Below, one piece after another: positions 6,210 to 8,939 of a stretch of 8,939 nucleotides of DNA. Source of the DNA: Candidatus Heimdallarchaeota archaeon (GTDB lineage: Archaea; Asgardarchaeota; Heimdallarchaeia; JABLTI01). Location: NCBI GenBank assembly GCA_030671945.1, contig DAOVHJ010000087.1:1-8939 (forward strand), given 5' to 3'. The translations under genes and the position numbers were made by a program. Within the stretch, counting starts at the first letter, position 1. Every line of letters begins with the position of its first letter. The notes under the pieces are model-generated. The model saw only the letters and a program-made list of their open reading frames with translations. It was not told where the DNA came from and ran no database searches.

Positions 6210-7298
6210 ATGTCAGATAGTTTAACGATAATCATCATTAGTAAAAATAAGGAAGTACGGGATCTTTTACAAGATGATTTATCAAAATTTGACTATCAAA
6301 TTCTTGTAACAGCTGAAGAAAAAACAGCAATTAGTTTAGTTCGCAAAAACAAACCCCATCTTGTTTTTATTGACTATAAACAGCCAGACTTATTCGGTGT
6401 CGACTTGTTGCAATTAGTAACTAATGAATATCCACAGACTGAACTAATTATTATTACAGAACAACCTATAATGGAAATAATAAAGCAATTATCTATTTTT
6501 AATAGGATATTTATTTTTATTGAGAAACCTATTGATCTCATGAAAATTCATTTGATTATTAATAAATTTAAGGAAAAAAACAAAGAACAAATTGAAACTA
6601 AAGCAACTCTTGATGATCTATTTGCATCCTATAATCAACTTGAATTTCTAATTACAATTCTTATGAACGAATTCGAGGTTAATTCACTCACTTTGAAAAA
6701 AACAATCGATCTATTTGAAGCAACTAATTTGAATCAAGAACAGATTAATAATCTTTCAAAATTGAAAGGAATTTTTCATAACAATGATCGATTGATTACT
6801 CGATTTAATAATATGAGATCTATAGATGTTAGTTCTGAAGATTTTAGAAAGATCGATTTAGTTCGACTTATTTTAGATACAAAAGATGAATTGAATCTTC
6901 ATTCAGGATGTGAGGTATTTCTCTCTGATAATCTTAATAATGGAGAGTTTTTCACTCAAGGAACAGATGAAGGATTAAAAATCCTTCTCTCTGAAGTATT
7001 GTATTCTTTGACAATTCCTATGACTGATTTTTGTAAAAAATTAAGCATTAGCTTGAGTAGTTCAGATGAAAATCTTCCTAATTCATATGAAATTGAAATT
7101 AAATCCATTATTCATAAAGAGAAAAATGAAGATGATGAATCGATTTTTGATCCAAGCACACAACAATATGGTTTTGGCTACTTCCTAATAAAAAGCTTGA
7201 TCGATACTTTCAATGGTAAATTATTATTAAAAGATACCATGAAAGATGATTATATAGAAACGAATATGGTTATTATTCTTCCTAAATATGAAAAGTGA
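6210..7298 (+). CDS. Receiver plus histidine-kinase-like protein with degenerate catalytic motifs (probable pseudo-kinase)
   Basis: The protein has 362 residues and no membrane span. Residues 4-122 form a receiver fold: the phospho-acceptor position Asp55 (LVFIDYKQPD), Thr83 and Lys106 (IEKPID) are kept, but the acidic pair after the first strand is Ser11-Lys12 instead of Asp-Asp. Residues 135-225 look like an archaeal-type dimerisation helix pair, ending in a FRKIDLVRLI segment typical of the linker to the ATPase domain. The H-box position reads LMNEFEVN, with Asn153 where the phospho-acceptor His should be. Residues 250-358 are GHKL-ATPase-like: the late glycine motif YGFGYFLIKSLIDTFNG (320-336) is clear, whereas the N-box (SEVLYSL) lacks its Asn and no DxGxG box is seen. 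It is likely a regulatory or scaffold protein rather than an active kinase. It ends in three in-frame stops, TGA-TAA-TAA. Confidence 0.75.
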   Translation: MSDSLTIIIISKNKEVRDLLQDDLSKFDYQILVTAEEKTAISLVRKNKPHLVFIDYKQPDLFGVDLLQLVTNEYPQTELIIITEQPIMEIIKQLSIFNRIFIFIEKPIDLMKIHLIINKFKEKNKEQIETKATLDDLFASYNQLEFLITILMNEFEVNSLTLKKTIDLFEATNLNQEQINNLSKLKGIFHNNDRLITRFNNMRSIDVSSEDFRKIDLVRLILDTKDELNLHSGCEVFLSDNLNNGEFFTQGTDEGLKILLSEVLYSLTIPMTDFCKKLSISLSSSDENLPNSYEIEIKSIIHKEKNEDDESIFDPSTQQYGFGYFLIKSLIDTFNGKLLLKDTMKDDYIETNMVIILPKYEK

Positions 7299-7302
7299 TA
7301 AT

Positions 7303-7335
7303 AAAAAAATAAGTTTTGGTTCAAACAAATGAACC
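7303..7335 (-). terminator. Hairpin plus T7 terminator of the GTPase gene
   Basis: GGTTCA (7318-7323) pairs with TGAACC (7330-7335) around a six-base loop. On the minus strand the hairpin is followed by a T7 run (the A7 at 7303-7309). It lies in the 59-base gap between convergent genes. On the plus strand no T-run follows, so it appears to serve the GTPase gene. Confidence 0.5.
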
Positions 7336-7357
7336 GGTATTCCTCATGGTAAAATTA

Positions 7358-8290
7358 CTAAGCACCAAAGCTTTCTTTGATTACCCAATTTAATTGTTCT
7401 GTTGATAATTCCCCTTCTTGATCAAGCACATTCACAACAGATAATATACTTTGACCAGCAATTCTTATCGAATTGTATTCGCCTTCTTTTTCAGCAACTA
7501 AAAGACAAATGTATCCTTCACGTGCAAAAACGTAAACATCGATGTTTTCTTGTTCATAATATTGCATGGTTGATTGACTTTTATCAAACAACTTACTGTT
7601 ATATTCAACAATATCTATAAGATTCGCATCTTCTTTGATTTTATCATAACCTTTCATTAAAGGTAATTCTAAAATCAATTCTTCATTTTCTATAGAGTAA
7701 ATCATGACACCCTGTATTTTTGATTTTTCTTGAGCACCAATAACTCTGCCAAAAATCCATTGCATGGATTCTTCTACATTGGTTCCTTCTTTTGCTGAAA
7801 TTTCAAATATTCTAAAAGAGTGTTGTACAAATTCTTCTTGACTGAATCTCTCTAAATCAAAGGTCTTAATTATCTCTTCTAGAGACATCGCTGGATCCTT
7901 TTTCCCTTCTTTTCTTAAATCAATCTTGTTAGCACAGAAGACAATAGGCGCATCTTCTCTCAACCATTCCACTATTTTCCAGAACCATTCAACTGATTCT
8001 TTTACTCGTAATCGATCAGTAATATCAAAAACAAAGATAATTCCTTGAGCCATTTGTGCATATGTTTTCCAGATAGTAATTCTGAAAGGTTGTTGTCCAC
8101 CTAAATCAATTAAGTTAAACTTATTATGTTTGATCTCAACATGCTCAATATCAAGACCAATAGTAGTTGTTGTTTTTTCAACTACACCTCTTGTCCATCG
8201 GTTTACTAAAGATGATTTACCTGCATAATCTAAACCCATAATAACAACGGATTTTCCTTTAGATAGCCAACCTATTGGTTTCTTCTTCAT
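7358..8290 (-). CDS. Arf-like small GTPase with C-terminal longin/roadblock-like domain
   Basis: Counted from the ATG at 8290, the protein has 310 residues. An in-frame ATG at 8311 would add MFIYVIA, but its ribosome site is weak, whereas GTGAT lies four bases before the 8290 codon. Numbering on the longer form, the GTPase domain (about 19-192) has the P-loop GLDYAGKS (26-33), switch I TTTTIG (47-52), the Arf-type DLGGQ (69-73) with catalytic Gln73, then W-x-x-Y-x-x-x-x-QGIIFVFD as in Arf proteins, NKID (128-131) and SAK (172-174). All nucleotide-binding motifs are intact, so it should bind and hydrolyse GTP. There is no Gly2 for myristoylation and no long N-terminal amphipathic helix. The extra domain (about 198-300) begins GVMIYSIENEELILELPL, then helix, two strands and a helix, fitting a profilin-like longin/roadblock fold; that is inference. 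It is divergent from the receiver gene. Confidence 0.87.
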   Translation of the reverse strand: MKKKPIGWLSKGKSVVIMGLDYAGKSSLVNRWTRGVVEKTTTTIGLDIEHVEIKHNKFNLIDLGGQQPFRITIWKTYAQMAQGIIFVFDITDRLRVKESVEWFWKIVEWLREDAPIVFCANKIDLRKEGKKDPAMSLEEIIKTFDLERFSQEEFVQHSFRIFEISAKEGTNVEESMQWIFGRVIGAQEKSKIQGVMIYSIENEELILELPLMKGYDKIKEDANLIDIVEYNSKLFDKSQSTMQYYEQENIDVYVFAREGYICLLVAEKEGEYNSIRIAGQSILSVVNVLDQEGELSTEQLNWVIKESFGA

Positions 8291-8340
8291 AGCAATCACG
8301 TAAATGAACATTTCTCAATTTAAAAGATTCATTATTTAGG

Positions 8341-8353
8341 CAATTAATTATAG
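8341..8353 (-). promoter_or_regulatory. Candidate TATA element for the GTPase gene
   Basis: The minus strand reads CTATAATTAATTG, a TATA-like stretch. A start site about 25 bases downstream would give a leader near 30 bases for the ATG at 8290 but only about 9 for the ATG at 8311. This favours the shorter protein. No convincing BRE precedes it. Confidence 0.28.
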
Positions 8354-8418
8354 AAGAAATATCTTTTTTTTTTCATCCCCAAAAAGTATTTGTATTATTA
8401 TCTACTGGATTAATGTGT

Positions 8419-8424
8419 GGGGGT
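8419..8424 (+). promoter_or_regulatory. G-run Shine-Dalgarno site of the receiver gene
   Basis: GGGGGT lies five bases before the ATG at 8430 and pairs with ACCUCC using one G-U wobble. This decides the start: the in-frame GTG at 8415 lies upstream of the G-run and would translate through it. Confidence 0.5.
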
Positions 8425-8429
8425 ATAAT

Positions 8430-8780
8430 ATGACAATTATACTTATCGTAGATGATAATAAAGATTTAAGGGCACTTTTTAAATTAATTTTAAATAATTT
8501 CTGCATTTTTGAAGCTGAGAATGGTATTGAAGCAATTGAATTTTTTAAGAATCATAAACCTGATTTAATCTTGATGGACATACTTATGCCTGAAATGGAT
8601 GGGATTATTGCAACTCAAAAAATACTAGAAATTGACCCGAATGCCGTTGTCGTAGCAATAACTGCCTATTCAACAAGAGCAAATGAAATAATAAAAGCAG
8701 GTGCAAAAGAAGTCCTAAAGAAACCTGTTAGGAAAGAGGAATTACTCCGGAAAATCAAAGAATATACTGTAGAAGCATAA
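8430..8780 (+). CDS. Stand-alone CheY-like response-regulator receiver
   Basis: This is a single receiver domain of 116 residues with no output domain. All active-site residues are present: the acidic pair Asp8-Asp9 (LIVDDN), phospho-acceptor Asp50 (LILMDILMPEMDG), Thr78 (AITAYS) with Tyr80 as the switch aromatic, and Lys98 (LKKPV). It should accept phosphate from a histidine kinase and signal by protein contact, as CheY and Spo0F do. No complete kinase lies in this window; the nearby receiver-kinase protein lacks its phospho-acceptor His. The gene is divergent from the GTPase gene and 44 bases upstream of a co-directional longin/roadblock-like gene, so all three may serve one pathway. Fusion partners of receivers (HTH, PAS, CheB) are absent. 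Confidence in the domain is high; the output is unknown. Confidence 0.93.
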   Translation: MTIILIVDDNKDLRALFKLILNNFCIFEAENGIEAIEFFKNHKPDLILMDILMPEMDGIIATQKILEIDPNAVVVAITAYSTRANEIIKAGAKEVLKKPVRKEELLRKIKEYTVEA

Positions 8781-8824
8781 TATTTTTTCTACATGAGCTA
8801 TTTGATTAATTAATAGGTGCATTT

Positions 8825-8939
8825 ATGATGGAAAGAAGAGGCATATGCTTTGTTAGATTTGATGAAAAACTTGGTCCAACATGCATCTATTCCAAAAACA
8901 TAGAGGAGAAGCTTTCAAATAAGGTTGCTATGAAATCTC
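8825..8939 (+). CDS. N-terminal fragment of a probable longin/roadblock-like protein, cut by the window edge
   Basis: Only 38 codons are visible before the window ends. The product begins MMERRGICFVRFDEKLGP and continues with a Cys-Ile-Tyr-Ser strand and a basic helix. A hydrophobic strand, a turn with charged residues and Leu-Gly-Pro, then a second strand and a helix, is the usual opening of profilin-like longin or roadblock domains, which act as partners or regulators of small GTPases. The same strand-turn-strand opening starts the extra domain of the GTPase encoded nearby. AGGTG (8815-8819) lies five bases before the first ATG and eight before the second, so either start is possible and the first is preferred. 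The 44-base gap from the receiver gene suggests cotranscription, although a T6 run follows the receiver stop. Function is inferred and the remainder is unseen. Confidence 0.55.
   Translation, partial: MMERRGICFVRFDEKLGPTCIYSKNIEEKLSNKVAMKS

Noticed and set aside
7402..7620. 72-residue plus-strand open frame
   Set aside because: It is antisense to the GTPase C-terminal domain, is Gln/Ile-rich and has no ribosome site.
8364..8373. T10 run in the GTPase/receiver spacer
   Set aside because: It lies between divergent starts, where no transcript should end, and has no stem; most likely plain AT-rich promoter sequence.
8415..8429. GTG start giving a five-residue longer receiver
   Set aside because: The G-run ribosome site lies inside that extension, and the ATG at 8430 starts the receiver at the usual place before its first strand.

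Overview
The window is AT-rich (roughly one third G+C by eye). It carries archaeal-type signals: TATA-like boxes, short leaders, and Shine-Dalgarno sites matching an AGGAGGTGATC-type anti-SD partner. The gene content suggests an Asgard archaeon (Promethearchaeota, perhaps Lokiarchaeia-like). It includes an Arf-like small GTPase with an extra C-terminal domain, a likely longin/roadblock-type protein cut by the window edge, a long TPR protein, an archaeal two-component gene pair and a membrane-anchored, N-glycosylation-rich surface protein. The lineage is inferred from gene content and no marker gene is present.

Layout, left to right: the C-terminus of a GNAT acetyltransferase (+); a convergent diacylglycerol/sphingosine-kinase-family lipid kinase (-); a divergent 733-residue protein of 19 uninterrupted TPRs (+); a bidirectional nested-hairpin terminator; a convergent 711-residue secreted surface protein with a degenerate zinc-phospholipase-C-like N-terminus (-); a 145-bp divergent intergenic region with two dyads; an 87-residue eight-cysteine putative zinc protein (+); a receiver plus histidine-kinase-like protein that has lost most catalytic signatures (+); a convergent Arf-like GTPase with a C-terminal appended domain (-); a divergent stand-alone CheY-like receiver (+); and the first 38 codons of a probable longin/roadblock-like protein (+).

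Two themes stand out. First, catalytic residues appear to have been lost repeatedly: the lipid kinase has Met where the family normally has Asp in its DGE motif, the phospholipase-like protein has lost several zinc ligands, and the kinase-like protein has lost the phospho-acceptor His, the N-box Asn and the receiver acidic pair. Second, the right end (about 6.2-8.9 kb) groups a pseudo-kinase, a GTPase with a regulatory-looking tail, a complete receiver and a small longin/roadblock-like protein. This recalls the bacterial MglA/MglB/RomR polarity module (GTPase, roadblock regulator, response regulator) but uses an Arf-like GTPase. That such a module works together here is inferred from neighbourhood only.

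Intergenic regions are short. No RNA gene, CRISPR array, insertion sequence or integration site was found.
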